Below, piece after piece: positions 38,297-51,200 of a DNA stretch of 64,000 nt. The translations under genes were made by a program, and so were the position numbers. Below the pieces are notes generated by a model, which worked only from the letters and a program-made list of their open reading frames with translations, did not search any database and was not told where the DNA came from. Within the stretch, counting starts at the first letter, position 1, and every line of letters begins with the position of its first letter. Origin of the DNA: Lepas anatifera (Eukaryota; Arthropoda; Thecostraca; Lepadidae); assembly GCA_034440635.1 (NCBI GenBank), contig JAOTON010000974.1:1-64000 (forward strand), given 5' to 3'.

Positions 38297-41136
38297 ATTG
38301 TCTTTGAACCATATTGCAGATGACTGATTTGCTACAATGCTCGATGGGATACGGATATCGACGGGGTAAACACAACAGTGTACACCTAAACGCTCATAGT
38401 TCCTATAAGATATTGCTAACATTTATTCTTTGATACCTTGCTCGATAACGTAACGCGCAAGTCTACCGTCTCTTTGTCTTGGATTAATCAGCTTTTCCAA
38501 GATACCAATGGCGTTTCAGGACAAAAGGCATTGGCGTGAGAGCCGCACGTTCTGGAAAATTATGCAAGCCTGAACTGTGTGCGAGATACATTTAGTAATT
38601 AGTGCTGTCGGCACGCCACTCAACGTGAGGTAACTTCACGGAAATGTAGACATCTAGCGGCATAATAGACGGAAACGTGTCAGAACTGCCCACACAATTA
38701 CTTTGCAAGGACACAATGTGGTGAGCTGGCGTCCAGTAACACAGGTGTTCCGTTTAAACAAATGAACAGTGCACGCAGTCATCATTGTCACTGGCCGCTG
38801 TGTGCACCGCTCCAGGTACTGGAAATGTATTAAACAGAGTGTAGTCAGCACGAGCTATTAGCATATGCTTTGGAAGTGCTGGAGTGGTTTTCCAGCTATA
38901 TGAAGCGCAATGAAATTGAGACTTCCTAGCGACGGCAAATGGGGAATATGCCGATATACATTACTAAGACGGCAAGTTTCACAAGCCCAAGCATGAAGAA
39001 TCCGTGATATAAATTGGCTAGTCGTTATGGAGAAGTGCGATTCCAGTTTAAAAGCTGGAAATCTTAAGGATGTATTTCTTCTCCATTACTAAGTGCATCG
39101 CTCATCTTTGCCTATTCATGTATCTGATTTTGATGTTGATGTATTATCATTTGTAACAGTTTCGAACGCTTTGTTGCACAACTGTGGCAAAGAGAGGAAC
39201 ACTTTCGTTTGGACTTGTCGCTAATTTTTATGATAGCAGACAACTATAAAAGTTTCATTTGGAGTTGTCTCTAATTTTGACGATAAGAGACAATGCCAAA
39301 CAAAAGTGTCCCCTCCATTGTGTTGTTTATGACACAACTTAACATCCAAAACTGACACCCACCAATAAACTGTTGCACTGACATCTGAAAACAGTGTTAC
39401 GAGGCCCAAAATCTTTCGGACATTTGGTTGCGTAACTAAGCGTTTTGTGAGAGGATATGACAGTTTGAATATGTTTCTAAAAGCGTCATGAATTTGATTC
39501 TGCCAATAATAGCCAAGTAAGAACTTAAATTTTACGAAGGCATAGAAAACGGGAGCCTTACAAACAGGATTGGTAAGACCCTCTCCATGTTTCACCCACA
39601 GGCTTTCCGCTTGTGGATCATGCCTGTTCCATTATCAGAAATATAGCAGTCGATAATGACAGGAGGAGGGGAAACAGGGAACAGTCCAACTCCATCAAAT
39701 TTCCAGACGACCCCTGCCACTTTTGTCTGATGGTAGCTATAAGAATATTTGAATTTCGTTATACATTTTACGCACTTTTCTAAACCTTTTCTGCACACGT
39801 TTTAAGCAATTGAAGACTCGTCGGTCATATCTTGAGAGTTTTGAAATTTTGCACCCAGAGTATTGCAATATGTTCACCAATAGAGTGTGGGTTTTTCATT
39901 CACCTGAAGCTTAGTGCCTTATGAAGCATCGCTATATCGTAGCATGTGGCTTCCTACGCATGCAGAAAAGTCGACGTAAAAACTATTTGTTTCTGGCTCA
40001 GAAGACCTGCGAAATCTGTTTCAAAAATTACTTTTGGCCCAGGTCCCAAATATCACGCCCGAAACGAATGTTCAAAATGCAAATACAAGATAGAAAAGAG
40101 GTTAACACATTGAAACAAGATAAATTAATACCAAGCTTTTCCGGAAACCAGTATTTAGCAATGCACTAGGGACGAATAAGTTTCTGTTTAGTTAGGAACG
40201 TTATAGTTAGTTTAGTGAAGGGCTTTTTATGAGGCGTTCTGTGCAAGGCGCCTTTGCCCGCCTCTAAAGTGGAACGTTACAAACTGTGAGTGATTGATAA
40301 GGAAATGAAGAGTATCCCACCTATCGTCTGCCACTACAAGAATCCCATCACACCCCACCGTTTCCTCCTTTCTCTTGATGGTCTTTGAGACCTGTGTGTC
40401 TATCTAAATTCAAGCGGTGCAGGAATATGGCCTGTACGACTTAGACACGAGCTTTAATTAATCGCAAACGCCTTTTACTTTGATTTGCATCATTGCAAAG
40501 ACTGTTTCAGATGCTACCGCTCCTGATAATTATCCTCATTTCTGGCCTTGATCCTCATATTAATATTTCATCTAGTTTTAGAGGGCAGCGCGAAAATCTC
40601 AAGCATATACCTATGCTATATTTCCGAATGAGAACTCTGTGTAAACGTGTGGAAACTGCTTCTCCCCTGCTTTGACATGTCATTTAGGTATTTATTATAC
40701 AAAGAGGTAGAGCCTATCTTGGACCTATCTTGGAGCCCAAGAGCCGGGAGTGGCTTTTAGCTTAAATCGGGTAGTATCTATTTTGGAAGATAAAGATCAG
40801 TTATACAGAAAAGGTATGTCATGGCTACACACAATTATTAATAATTTTACATTATGAAGACAGATCAAAAGTATTGTTTCATGTTTTGATGACGTGATTG
40901 CATTAAAAAATACCAAATGAATGACGTTATAAACGCCGCCAAAACTTATAAATGGCGCGTTTCTTTGTTCTCTTGGATACTTAAAGCATGAAGGTTTCTT
41001 TAGGCATTCTGGTAATATTTGGCCCAGCTGTATGAATAATCCCAGTATCATGATGTCGTAATATTGGCTTTTCTATCCTACAGCTAACGAAATATTTCTT
41101 TTTGAAGTGAAGATCCATGCAAAGCTATTTATATTC
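38297..41136. other. AT-rich intergenic, no gene recognised
   Basis: Adjoining minus-strand frames 39592-39798 and 39221-39595 together span about 190 codons but show no domain. Within the second, 39203-39244 and 39252-39293 are an imperfect tandem duplication (TTGTC.CTAATTTT..GATA). Confidence 0.4.
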
Positions 41137-41144
41137 ATCGCTAT

Positions 41145-41269
41145 CAGGGGCGTAGCCAGGATTTTGCTCAGGGAGGGGCGGTGCCCCGAAAAGGGCCCTT
41201 GCTAAAGCGCCAAAAGGGCCCTGATGGGTAAAAAGGGCCCTGCTTGTTACAAAATAGAGTACGCCCCTG
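41145..41269. mobile_element. 125-bp hAT MITE with perfect 8-bp TSD
   Basis: Ends CAGGGGCGTAGCC and GTACGCCCCTG; flanked by identical ATCGCTAT at 41137-41144 and 41270-41277. Internal GGGCCCTTG/GGGCCCTGA motifs repeat three times. The terminus resembles that of the 347-5904 element. Confidence 0.93.
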
Positions 41270-41277
41270 ATCGCTAT

Positions 41278-42196
41278 CTGCTAAAAGTACATAATGTACA
41301 GCTTGACACGTTACGTTAAGGTAACATGATACTAACGACGGCATAATAGCATCATGTTGTCAAAACTATATCTCGTCTTACACAAAAACTCACACAAGAC
41401 TGTTTACGTTTGCCTTATAGACGGCTGCGATAAACGTATACACATGATTCACTCATTGGCAGATCATTACCCATTACAGGCATAATACCCACCCTCAGAT
41501 GCTTGTTCATGACGCTATTATAATGAACAATTGCTATACGATCCTGGATCGATGCATGAATAATATTAATAGGGTCTATAGGTGCCATCAAAATCCGAGC
41601 AAAGTGTTACAAAACCTTGCGGCTAAAGCTTTCCATTTTTCGTGTCTTAGCAGTGATTTCTCTTTTATGAATTATTTGGCCAATTTCTAGGGCTGAGAAA
41701 CTCGATTCTGACTTTCAGGTACTTTAATCAGAAATCAGGAGCAATAAAAATGTATTTTAGGGAAATCCACCATTTCTAGTTGAAAACGCTTAAAGAGACT
41801 TGATCACTCCGATGCAAACATTCCTTAAATTATATGTATCTCCCCTGAAAGGAACTCTTGTAATGTCTTCTTTGCGATGCCTTTTTCAAGAGAGACGTTC
41901 TTATAAGCTCGAACGTATATTCTAAATACGCAGGCGCTGGCGCCATTTTAGGTGGCTGCAGTCACCCTCATTATCACATTCTGCGGGTTCCTTCTCCTGA
42001 TGGGCTCTAAATCTAGCGGCACATCTGATCCTCGGATTCGTGGGGCGTCCCTGCGCTCTGTATGTTAAGTACGTGAAGCTTGCACGTGTTGCTCCCCAGA
42101 GCCACCTATCCAACAGCTTTGTAAACACATCTCGGGTATAGTCAGTCTCTGTGGTTTGGGCGTGCCCTGGGGCCAAATATTTTTCTCTGTGAGTTC

Positions 42197-42198
<2 letters not shown>
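41278..42198. other. Intergenic, no gene recognised
   Basis: Short frames only; nothing with a domain. Confidence 0.4.
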
Positions 42199-42244
<46 letters not shown>

Positions 42245-42285
42245 GAGAGAGAGAGGCAGTATATATATATATATATATATATATT
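42199..42285 (+). repeat. GA then TA microsatellite
   Basis: GA tract 42199-42255 followed at once by a TA tract 42259-42285. Confidence 0.97.
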
Positions 42286-44088
42286 CATATATGTGTATGT
42301 AGGAACATTATAGGGAGAGTGTTCCATGGAAATGTACCTAGCCATAAATACCAAAAGGGAACACTTTGATCAAGGCAGCTATTTGTACCCGTTTTGGTGG
42401 GAGATTATTTTGTGATCTGGATTAGGAAGAGGAGATCAGTATGGGACATTTTTCAGCGTCCATTCTGCTCTGTCCCCTTTGAATGCCTATATTTCATTGT
42501 ATCCTATCCTGTAACATGTATTAAAAGAAGTGGTACTGTTCCAAATTTAAAGTGGCCTTGCTAGACGTTTTAGAGGATTGAGTTGTGAATGTTTTTATTT
42601 TCACTCAATACTGTTATGGTGTATGTTTCTGCAGAATAGTATGTCGGTATGAATCGAACTATTTTGTCTCATCCTACTTTGAACCGATCTTAGCATATGA
42701 CGTGAATATGTGGAAAGCCTCATTTTTATGAAGATCATGTTCAATAAATTTGTTATCTGTTATATGTTATCTGTTCCGTGCTACAATTTGTTTTCCTTCA
42801 AATATTCATACAAAAGGTCCTGTGCCGTTTTATCCTAAATGAAAGGGGGGATGGATATTCTTGTCCCGTTTCGACTCATAATTCACGGCTCATTTTTCTA
42901 ACGCATGCAGAGTTCTATTAGGCAGGCAAAAGCGGGAGACTGGCTTCCTATTCTTCCTAAGGCAGGATATTGCTCTGATCATCCCGCACACTGTCCATCT
43001 TCACACATGTGAAACAGAAGAGACCACAAAATTGAACTGTCGGAAAAGCATTGTCCCGAAATCAGTTTCCGAAGAGAACGTTTCGCTCTGGCTTTCCTAC
43101 ACCAGACGTTACGGTGCGTTTTACGCAAGTTCCCTGGGAGAGGCGTACGTCCGTATTTTCTCGTAAATTTGGAATAGGCTGGTTGTGAAATATACTAGAG
43201 GGAATCCTATCCACATTGCCTAAGACTTATTTAGTTTAAATTCACCGCTCATTCATAATTCATTTAATTATGCACCCAGAGGTTCAGAAAGTATACTGGC
43301 TGTCACAAACTCAATGAGACATATGCCTCCTCTGCCACACAAAGCTGGAAATAATAATTTTATACTTGAATACTATTTCCAATATGCTGAATGTCATCTA
43401 CCTGTCTCTTACTTTTGCAACGGACAAGGTTCAAGCACCAAGCCATTACCGCATGCAAGTAGTAAACTGTGTTTTATTTTTAGATCATGTTTATGTTTTG
43501 GAAGGAAAATTTCCAATTATGGATCATTGTTTTCAGTATTTGGATCATAACTATTATTGGCAACTCTGACTGGAGTTTCCCAATGACATGCATTTCCTTT
43601 TTGAAGAAGTTTCCATTTTTGGAAGGAGTGTTCCCAATTATGGTATATTTCCCATGATTGAATGTGGCAATTATGAAAATTATTATTGGGAACTAATCTA
43701 TAAATGGGAGCGTACACCTACACACAATTGGGAACCCTGATCACAGCTTCCCTCCACCCCCACTGAACTTCTATCTCACATATCAACAAAAGGGACAAAA
43801 ATGTCAATGTCAACATAGGATTTGGATCTACCTAAAATGTGTTGGTAAAGTGGACCTTAGGTAGCATTTTTTAGCCAGATCAAATGCTTAAGATTTTACC
43901 CCAACACCTGATTATCACCTGCCTGGTCGTTCCTTCTTGCAGTAAAAACTCTGAGGCAACTACCCTGCATAGATGTAAAATTATGTCTATTGGCCTAATA
44001 TGTACAGAGGTATTGGAAGTCTCATATCAAAGTAAGATCCAGTGTATAAGTCAAAATCCTGTTTTAACTCCAGGCAGTTCAGGTCCTG
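42286..44088. other. AT-rich intergenic with ATTA-rich patch
   Basis: 43490-43700 repeats fragments like TTTCCAATTATGG and CCCAATTATGG, giving several ATTA/TAAT homeodomain-core sites. Whether these matter is unknown. No gene recognised. Confidence 0.4.
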
Positions 44089-44123
44089 TGTGTTGCTTAC
44101 TACCACTGGTAGTAAGCAACACA
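44089..44123. repeat. Perfect 35-bp palindrome
   Basis: TGTGTTGCTTACTACCA, one central C, then its exact complement. The single-base centre makes an RNA hairpin unlikely to be a microRNA precursor. Confidence 0.95.
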
Positions 44124-44159
44124 CCCCAACCAGCGTTTTTCAAAGTCTCTTTCTTTCGA

Positions 44160-44249
44160 GAAATTTCTGTGATTTTCTGAGATGAGAAGGGGGTCTCTAG
44201 GCCCCCTCTGTGATGTTAGTGCCAGGCCCCTCTCCAGTGTGTGTTTTAA
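44160..44249 (+). mobile_element. Solo right end of a TTAA-type element
   Basis: GGCCCCCTCTGTG, CAGGCCCCTCTCCAGTG and a terminal TTAA at 44246-44249 match the right end of the 13430-14328 element. Confidence 0.6.
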
Positions 44250-44868
44250 CACTTTGTGGAGGACTGCATTGGCACACATTTGCTATCTGTACAATATTGA
44301 CATGATAATTTGATCATGAAATCTCACCTGAATTACTGTTGTTGCCAGTCTGTTGCTGGCGCCAACTCTCCCAACTTCCTCCAGCTCCAAATCTACCTAA
44401 CCAATCTTGATCTAGGGCACAAATAAGGTAAGGCACAAGCAAGCTAAGGAATGAAAACCAAGTTTGATGTGTGAAGTGCATCAGTATCAAAGTAGCCTAC
44501 ATTCATCTTAGATTAGCCATGGGCAGACTATTTATTCCAGCTAGTTTTAGCCTGCACTTATCTCAGACATACCTAATAAATATGCCCTCAACGAAGTAGC
44601 TTCCCACTTGTTCAAATTTTTTGGGGCTCTACATCACACAAACATTGCGAACTTGTCTTGTCGCTGTTGCGTAGTTTAGGTGAATTGCTGCGTTATGTTT
44701 ATTTTTTCACTCATTTAGTACTTTTCCTAGTAGCTTTTAGGCGTACTTGATACTAAATTCAAAGAAATAGGGACCGCTAAATCGAAGATACTCAAACTTT
44801 AAATATTATTTAACCTGACAAAATGGACAGAGAAGTACTTGATAACGTATCGCGTTATCTTTAATACC
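44250..44868. other. Intergenic, no gene recognised
   Basis: GGCGCCAACTCTCCC at 44359 resembles part of the SINE body block but without the head. Confidence 0.4.
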
Positions 44869-45694
44869 TTAACACGCGCATTGACGGGGGGCGGGACCCG
44901 CCCCCTCGGGTTTTCGGAGATAATAGAAAACGGCGGCGCGTAGCGCCGCCGTACTTGGTATACCTTTTCCCTCATCATTTTTACAACTCGTGAAAATTTT
45001 AGGTTAGGTCATCTCAGGTCAGGTCCCAGTACAGGTCAAGTGACCCGACCTCAAAAAAGTTTAAGATAGCATAAGTCGGAGGAGAGTGAACTTATCCGAT
45101 TGAAACTCATATCCATAATGGCCCCACCGAGTTCTCTAAAATATGTTCCGGTTTTTTTATATCGATGACCTAAGGTCAGGTACGGGCATGACCTCTCCAT
45201 TGGAAATACATGGGAAAAATGGTTTTTACGGAATAACTCAGTAACGGATGGCGATAGAGCATTTATTTTAGCTGCATTAGACTTGCCTAGGCTTTGCGGT
45301 TCTAATGATATGCATTTTATATAATTTGACCCTGACCTGACCTCGGTCAGGTCAACTTGATTTGACCTAGAGGTCAAATTATATATATTCGATTCGGCTT
45401 GCTAAGAGGATTCATATAGTTTAAACCGTTTTGCTCTATCTTTACTTGTTCAGATGTAATGGCCGAAAAACTGAATTTACATGTTATCCCTATGACGGGC
45501 ATGTTTTGACCTTTCGTGACCTTAAATGTGACCTGACAAAAATGGTTCAAATGTTTTCGATGGAGAAGTGGATGGGCAGCCTAACGCCGTTTACCGTTTT
45601 TCGCTACCTACCGTGGTTCTCGAGATCTTGGGGGGGCGGGTACCCGCCCCCGTCAATGCGAAGGTGGCTCAGACCCCCGTCATGCGCGTGTTAA
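44869..45694 (+). mobile_element. TTAA-bounded AGGTCA-rich element, copy C
   Basis: An 826-bp segment; TTAACACGCGCATTGACGGGG at the left, the complement (GACGGGGG missing one T) at the right, TTAA on both sides (44869-44872, 45691-45694). Next to each end is a CGGG..CCCG palindrome of G5-7/C5 runs. The interior carries GACCTGACCT and AGGTCAGGTC repeats. Best-preserved termini of the family. Confidence 0.82.
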
Positions 45695-47088
45695 ATATGC
45701 CCACAATCATGTATTTTTGAAAAATTGACTGTCACATTTCGGCATCTAGGCGACAACTTTCGGCAACTACTAACAATAGCACCATTGGGCTGCATGTTAA
45801 AATCTGGCAACTGTGACAGCGGTTTTCGGTTTTCTGCGGGGGTTTCGTTTTAGTAGAACTGAACACGTACCATATTGTGCACTGATGGTCGCTGTGCATT
45901 GAGGACGGTTGCTAAATTAAAATATTCCTACCGCTTCTTCTGTATTTCAAATTGTGGTTTGTTTTGACCTTCTGTCATCGCTTTTTGTCCCTTTGCCTCA
46001 CTTTAGTGTCCAAACTCGTGCCTTGTTTCTGTATGCACCTAATTTAACAATAATTTATTTTTATTTCCAAATATGACTGTATTCAAATTCGCCGATCATT
46101 GGTTAATAGTTCAAAGATTCACAACGAATCACAGAATACCTACTTCCGTGACCTGATATTGCTAAGGTTACGATGCACTCCCTGTGGTTCTAGTACTAAT
46201 ATTTTTGGGGTCCCATAGACTTATGACGTGACTGCCATATGAAAAACCTGGGCCAAGTCACCAGCATCCACAGTACAGAAATGTTGTCATAGCTTAAATG
46301 CAAACCATTTTAGAGGACAGGTGTCACCTTTATAACGCAGTTTGAACTGAGATAGCCAGAATGTAGATTATACGGTAAAATATGTTTAAGGTTTCATGTG
46401 TCCTACAACTTACCATTTGCGGAGGTATGGGATTAGAAAGAGAGGGTCCCGATCCCTCTAGCCCCACGCCGGCCGCAGCCACCGCCGACGACGAGCTGCC
46501 CTGCCTGCCGGCTCACAGGGGGAGCAAAGGCGAGTAATAAGTCGGCTCAGAAAGACAAGGGCTGTTTCTCCTTTTCTTTATCAGCCGACTTGTCCCTTAC
46601 CTCCCCTTTCCCTTATGAACCGGAAAACCGCTCGAAGACCTGTTTCTCCTTGGGCACAAAATGACCAATGCAGTCGATGCGCCCTAAACTACCAAACTTG
46701 ATGACTAAGTCTGTTTCTTCTGAATAGGTGGCTGCTGAGAGAAACAAATAATGTAACCAGAAGTTTGCTGAGCACGACCTACGTGACTGATAGCTCAGTT
46801 TTAAACCAGCGAAGGTGCCATGTCCCCTTTAACCCCGGGGCACGAAATGGGTTCCAAATGTTCCATTACCAATTTTAGTTGCGGATTTACCATAGCCTTT
46901 GCTGAAACCCATGGGGGTCGGTCAACCTCACCTAAAGCTCTGAACAAATGCAAACTGAAGTTGAAACTTAACAGCTGTAGTAAAGCAAGCAAGCAAGCAT
47001 GGTGCAGCTTTCATGCGATGGAGTTACAGTTAGTTCCATTGAAACGGGCGTTTTTGGTGTGAAAAATGTGTTGTGTAAATTACATTGT
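45695..47088. other. Intergenic, no gene recognised
   Basis: A GC-rich patch at 46455-46530 is flanked by ordinary sequence. Antiparallel frames at 46801-47062 have no domain. Confidence 0.4.
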
Positions 47089-47253
47089 CGGTGGCGGATC
47101 CACGACAGATTTCGGCCGGGGAGGGGCTAAGGATCGAACCTCCCCCCACCATTGCCTTGGAACAGCCCCCGGCTATGTATCAATTATAGGCACTCTAAAA
47201 TGTCGGGGGTAGGGGCTTCGAAAACCCCCTAGCCCCCATTGTATTCGCCACTG
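47089..47253 (+). mobile_element. 165-bp hAT MITE, CAGTGGCGGAT family
   Basis: Starts CGGTGGCGGATCCAC, ends TTCGCCACTG. Shared blocks: CCTTGGAACAGCCCCCGGCT, TATAGGCACTCTAA. Flanking octamers TACATTGT and GACATAGT match at six positions, consistent with a hAT TSD. Confidence 0.8.
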
Positions 47254-49227
47254 GACATAGTATATTTGTGTTTTGTTCTGTATTACGGTGCACTTTTTCT
47301 GCCTGCCCAGAAGCCCCTACAGGCCGCAGTCATGCACCTCGAGGCCCCTGGGGTGTTGGATGCAACATCAAATTGGACGGAAACCTTATCCTACATCTAT
47401 TGTCAATATCCTGTTAGGCGTGTTTTGAATTTCAATACCAATGATGATAGCACAGCTTTTTGCTCATTCTGTACCAAGTTAACTGCAGAAAAATCTACTA
47501 CCTGCTATTAAAAGCCAGCGTGGTGCATTATGCTAGCTCTATACTTACATGGATCAGAAATTGCTAATCGCAGTACATTTTGCGATGAATATGTATAGAG
47601 TTTATATGCCAAGTAAAACTGAAGGTACATTTTATAGGTAACTGCCACAATCTTTTTAAAACCCAAACAGAGAGGTACTAGTTTTTGAACTGTATGTAAG
47701 TAAATATCCCCATAGAGCAAGCAGTTTTTTCCTCAAATACGTGAGCTTATCGAAGAGAGTGTAGGCGTTTTGCGTAACAGGAACATTGCAGGTTTGCACC
47801 TGCTATAGTTTAGCATACCTGCTCCTGTAGCATATTATCGTTTAAGTGTTCCACACTCGATGCGGAGGGCAGATTATCGATTGCCACGCCTGCGAATCGC
47901 CCTTTTCTTTAATTGCGTGAGAGCTTTGCGTGCTAGGTATGAGAGAGACTGACTTTTACGACGCTTTCGTGCTCGAACTTAACGCTGTAACCACTAGTTT
48001 ACAGCTTACATAATGAGGGCCTTGTAATTACTTATGCATATGAATCTGCCTCACCCGAATACACCGACCATGAAGTGAAAATCAGTTAGAGTTCTAACAC
48101 CGTTTTAGCAGCAGCAGCATGCGGCGGGAACGTTGTTTGAAGTTTCATTGTCGTTCAAAGAAATGCTATGCTCAAATAAGTGGAGTGGAATTAAAACTTG
48201 TTTGAAATTGAAGGTGGACTGCAGCCGCTGTCTTTGCTCTACTTGAATGAATCTTCAGGTCGCATCCTTATGCATTTAATCCCACATGTGAGCTTAAAAA
48301 TCAAGACTACATAATCTACTTTCAGACAACCTTAATGTACTTATCTTAAATATATTAAATTACTGCATACATTATATCCGCACAAGAGCAAATGGCATAT
48401 GGCTAGAACCTGTTTTACCAAATCCTTCCCTACTGATTGTTTGAAATTCTGAGATTTGGACGGCCCTTCGTTTGCTTAGTCAACTTGTCTCAAAATAATG
48501 TTTGAGTTGCAACCAAAACCTGCCAGTTTACGTCCTGTGGCTTATTTCCAGGAAATGTGTCAGTAGCCAGCAGACTGGCTAGTTCTCAGCTCCAACTAAA
48601 AGAGCTCAGGAGCAGATGCCAGCGGATATTGATTGTCTCACACTACCAGCCGCACCTTGGTCAGCGCTTCCCAGATCCTTGTGGCCGGCTTAAGGTTAAA
48701 ATTCTAACAAACTAATGGTGTTGACTGAGGATAAACAGAATCGGCGTGATATGCAAACAAGCAGTGGTGCTTAAGCAGGATGTCAGCTTCGTCCGAATTG
48801 TTGCACCCAGGTTGAGTTGTCTGCAAAATGCATCCCCAAAAACTTCAAATATTGACGGGGAGCCCCCCACCCCCGCCGACAGCCAGATTAAGTATCACAT
48901 TCCAGTGGCCACAGTAGGTGTTCATGTACAATGTATGCAAATAAAATACACTGCATGCATAATGTGCACCGATTGCATGGAGGCGGACTGGTCGGAGGCC
49001 ACGAAATAATGCAAATCCATACCAGAGACTATACAATGTGCATTTGCAGTTGGAGGTTTAGAGACATATGACAGTAGCTGAATATTGACCAACTTCCAAT
49101 GCCTCTTCGCCAACTACCATCTCATGCCTTTGGCTTAAGCGCAGGTACATACATTATTATCTTCTGTTCATGATAGAGGGTTTAGTGGAATAAAGTTCAG
49201 TGCGTAACCTTCTGGTCATTGTTTCAT
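47254..49227. other. Intergenic, no gene recognised
   Basis: No domain in any of the short frames (47239-47511, 48746-49009). AT-rich with scattered ATTA sites. Confidence 0.4.
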
Positions 49228-49295
49228 GCCAAATCGGTACCCGCCGGTACCGGGTTTTGCCAAAGCCGGTACCCGCCGGTACCCGCCGATTTGGC
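49228..49295. repeat. GGTACCCGCC repeats within an inverted pair
   Basis: GCCAAATCGG (49228-49237) and its exact complement CCGATTTGGC (49286-49295) enclose four GGTACC(C)GCC-type units. Confidence 0.9.
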
Positions 49296-49603
49296 GCCCA
49301 CCTGATAGTTTTTTTGCCCAAAAGTGAGGCCGCTGGTCCCGATGGCGCCCCCCGTCCGCGTCCACCTCAATCAGAAATCCTGGATCCGCTTTTAGAGAGA
49401 GGTAGACACCAATGCAATTACAGATTGGCAGTTTGAGTCCATATAGGTATAAAAATAATTCTTGTGGAAGCCTGTACAAAGAATAGACTTTAGAAGTAAG
49501 CAGGTGGCAAGGGTGAAAATATTTGAAGGTATGTATGTGTGTAGCCTATCTAATCCCGTTTGAGAGGTGTCTTAAATGAATCCTGAATTCCCTGTGAAAT
49601 TTA
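49296..49603. other. Intergenic with solo hAT-like end
   Basis: ATCCTGGATCCGC at about 49378-49390 resembles a MITE right terminus; the adjacent GGTACC block could be its subterminal part. Confidence 0.4.
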
Positions 49604-49767
49604 CAAAGGCGGATACAGAACTTCATTTCGGTGGGGGTGGGGGCTAGGGGACTCCAGCCTCCCACGCCATAGCCTAGGAACAGCCTCCGGCTATGCAGTT
49701 ACTTTAGGCATTCTGACATTTCAGGAGGGACCTGAGCCCTCTGGTCTCCCCCCTTTATCCGCCACTG
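49604..49767 (+). mobile_element. 164-bp hAT MITE, CAGTGGCGGAT family
   Basis: Starts CAAAGGCGGATACAG, ends TTATCCGCCACTG; internal GGAACAGCCTCCGGCTATGC. Flanking octamers GAAATTTA and GATACTTA match at six positions. Confidence 0.8.
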
Positions 49768-50329
49768 GATACTTAGCTACCAACAAGTTCCTAGCTGAAT
49801 TTGCTTTCGCTCTCCCAGCCATGTCATACACAAATGATAAGCCAAGTACCTGTCTCATAGTATGCGACCGCCATCATTGGCACTCAGTCTCAGGAAACCT
49901 TGCCGTCTGCAGTAGACCTACAGCCACGGCTGGGAAGCGAGAGGACTTGACACGTGCTGCCATCTCTGCGCTGTGGCGGGAACTATTTTTACGGTCAATA
50001 CGGAACTGGAAACCGCTCGTAGAGACGCTGGGACTTACGGCTCGACGGCTTGCTGAGAAAAAGAAGAACCATGGGCCTAGAGCATCCAGAATATGGGCGG
50101 AGGAACATTGTTTTTGGGTACATTATTACCCTATTACAGCACATGTGGTTTCTATGATAAAAGAAGAAGAAAAGCAGATTCGGGAGCCCATGCACCCATG
50201 CTCCTGGTCCCTCCTGTCCCTGAGTCCATTATCCTTCTAATGTTCTTTCACGGGCTAAAAATGAACAGCAGTGCCGCGCAGCGCCATCACACTCGGTGTG
50301 CCTGTTGTCTGCTGAATTTCTCATCCGTT
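49768..50329. other. Hypothetical frame region
   Basis: A 139-codon plus frame (49821-50240) starts MSYTNDKPSTCLIVCDRHHW and contains REDLTRAAISALWRELFLRS. It has no known domain and is contradicted by overlapping frames. Not called as a gene. Confidence 0.3.
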
Positions 50330-50876
50330 CCCAGAATTGGAGCTTTGGGTCATCTCTGGTCACGTCACAGTCCAGGTCAGATTGAATCACCTCACAAAAT
50401 GATTGTTGTAAATTGCAGTAATAAGAGCAGCTTTCAGTTATTAATCTGTGATTCACATTATATAATAAGGCTACTGAGAGCCACAACTTATGGTAACGGA
50501 ATTTTTTACGCGACCAGGAACCAGATGACCAGTGGTCAGGTAAGGGTCAAGACCTCTCCGTTAGACTGCATGAAGAAAATGACCTGAGTTGAATAACGAT
50601 ACGAGAAGATTCCAATGGCGATTAAATATTTTCCATAGCCCTGCACTGCCAGTCGTTACAGCAGAAAGGTCAAGCTTCCATTGGATTTCCCTATCCCTTT
50701 TTTAGAATTCTTTTACCTCTAGTGACCTAAAAGGTGACCGGACAGAAAAAGATTCATTATTTTTTGCTAGAGATTAATAAAGCCTATTTCCGCCTTCCGC
50801 TACCTGGCATGTTTCTTTAGATCTTTTGGGGATAGACGGACACACCCGGACAGGCGACTGAACGTGCGTGAATTAA
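50330..50876 (+). mobile_element. Degenerate TTAA AGGTCA-type element
   Basis: Collinear with 44990-45694 (GGTCATCTCTGGTCACGTCA, AGACCTCTCCGTTAGACTGC) but heavily diverged; a TTAA at 50873-50876 after GGCGACTGAACGTGCG may be its right end. Confidence 0.5.
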
Positions 50877-51135
50877 AACTGTGGTAGGATACGAGTTACA
50901 TAGATACCTATAGATATGCCAGTTGTTTTACTTCATAACCACAGCTGCTGAGCGTCCTACGGCCATTCTGACACCGATGCCTGCGTTGTCACCGCACAGA
51001 CCATTGCTGCGAGGGACGTTTCTGACTTCCAAAAGTTGTCGGGGCGAATGCTAAAAAGGAGCCGGGGCGGATACTTATGGTTTTACGACAAACCGACTAA
51101 TGATGTCATATATCGGAGAGAGCTATGCTGAGTAC

Positions 51136-51200
51136 CTGCCCAGGATTCGAACCCAGGTTGTGGGATTAGAAGTTGAATGTGCTTCCCCTATGCCACTGAT
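51136..51200 (-). mobile_element. tRNA-like SINE head
   Basis: Minus strand: box A TGGCATAGGGG and a perfect box B GGTTCGAATCC (complement at 51143-51153). The acceptor and anticodon stems do not pair properly, so it is not a tRNA gene. Confidence 0.5.

Noticed and set aside
51136..51200. A functional tRNA
   Set aside because: Boxes A and B are present but the acceptor and anticodon stems do not pair.
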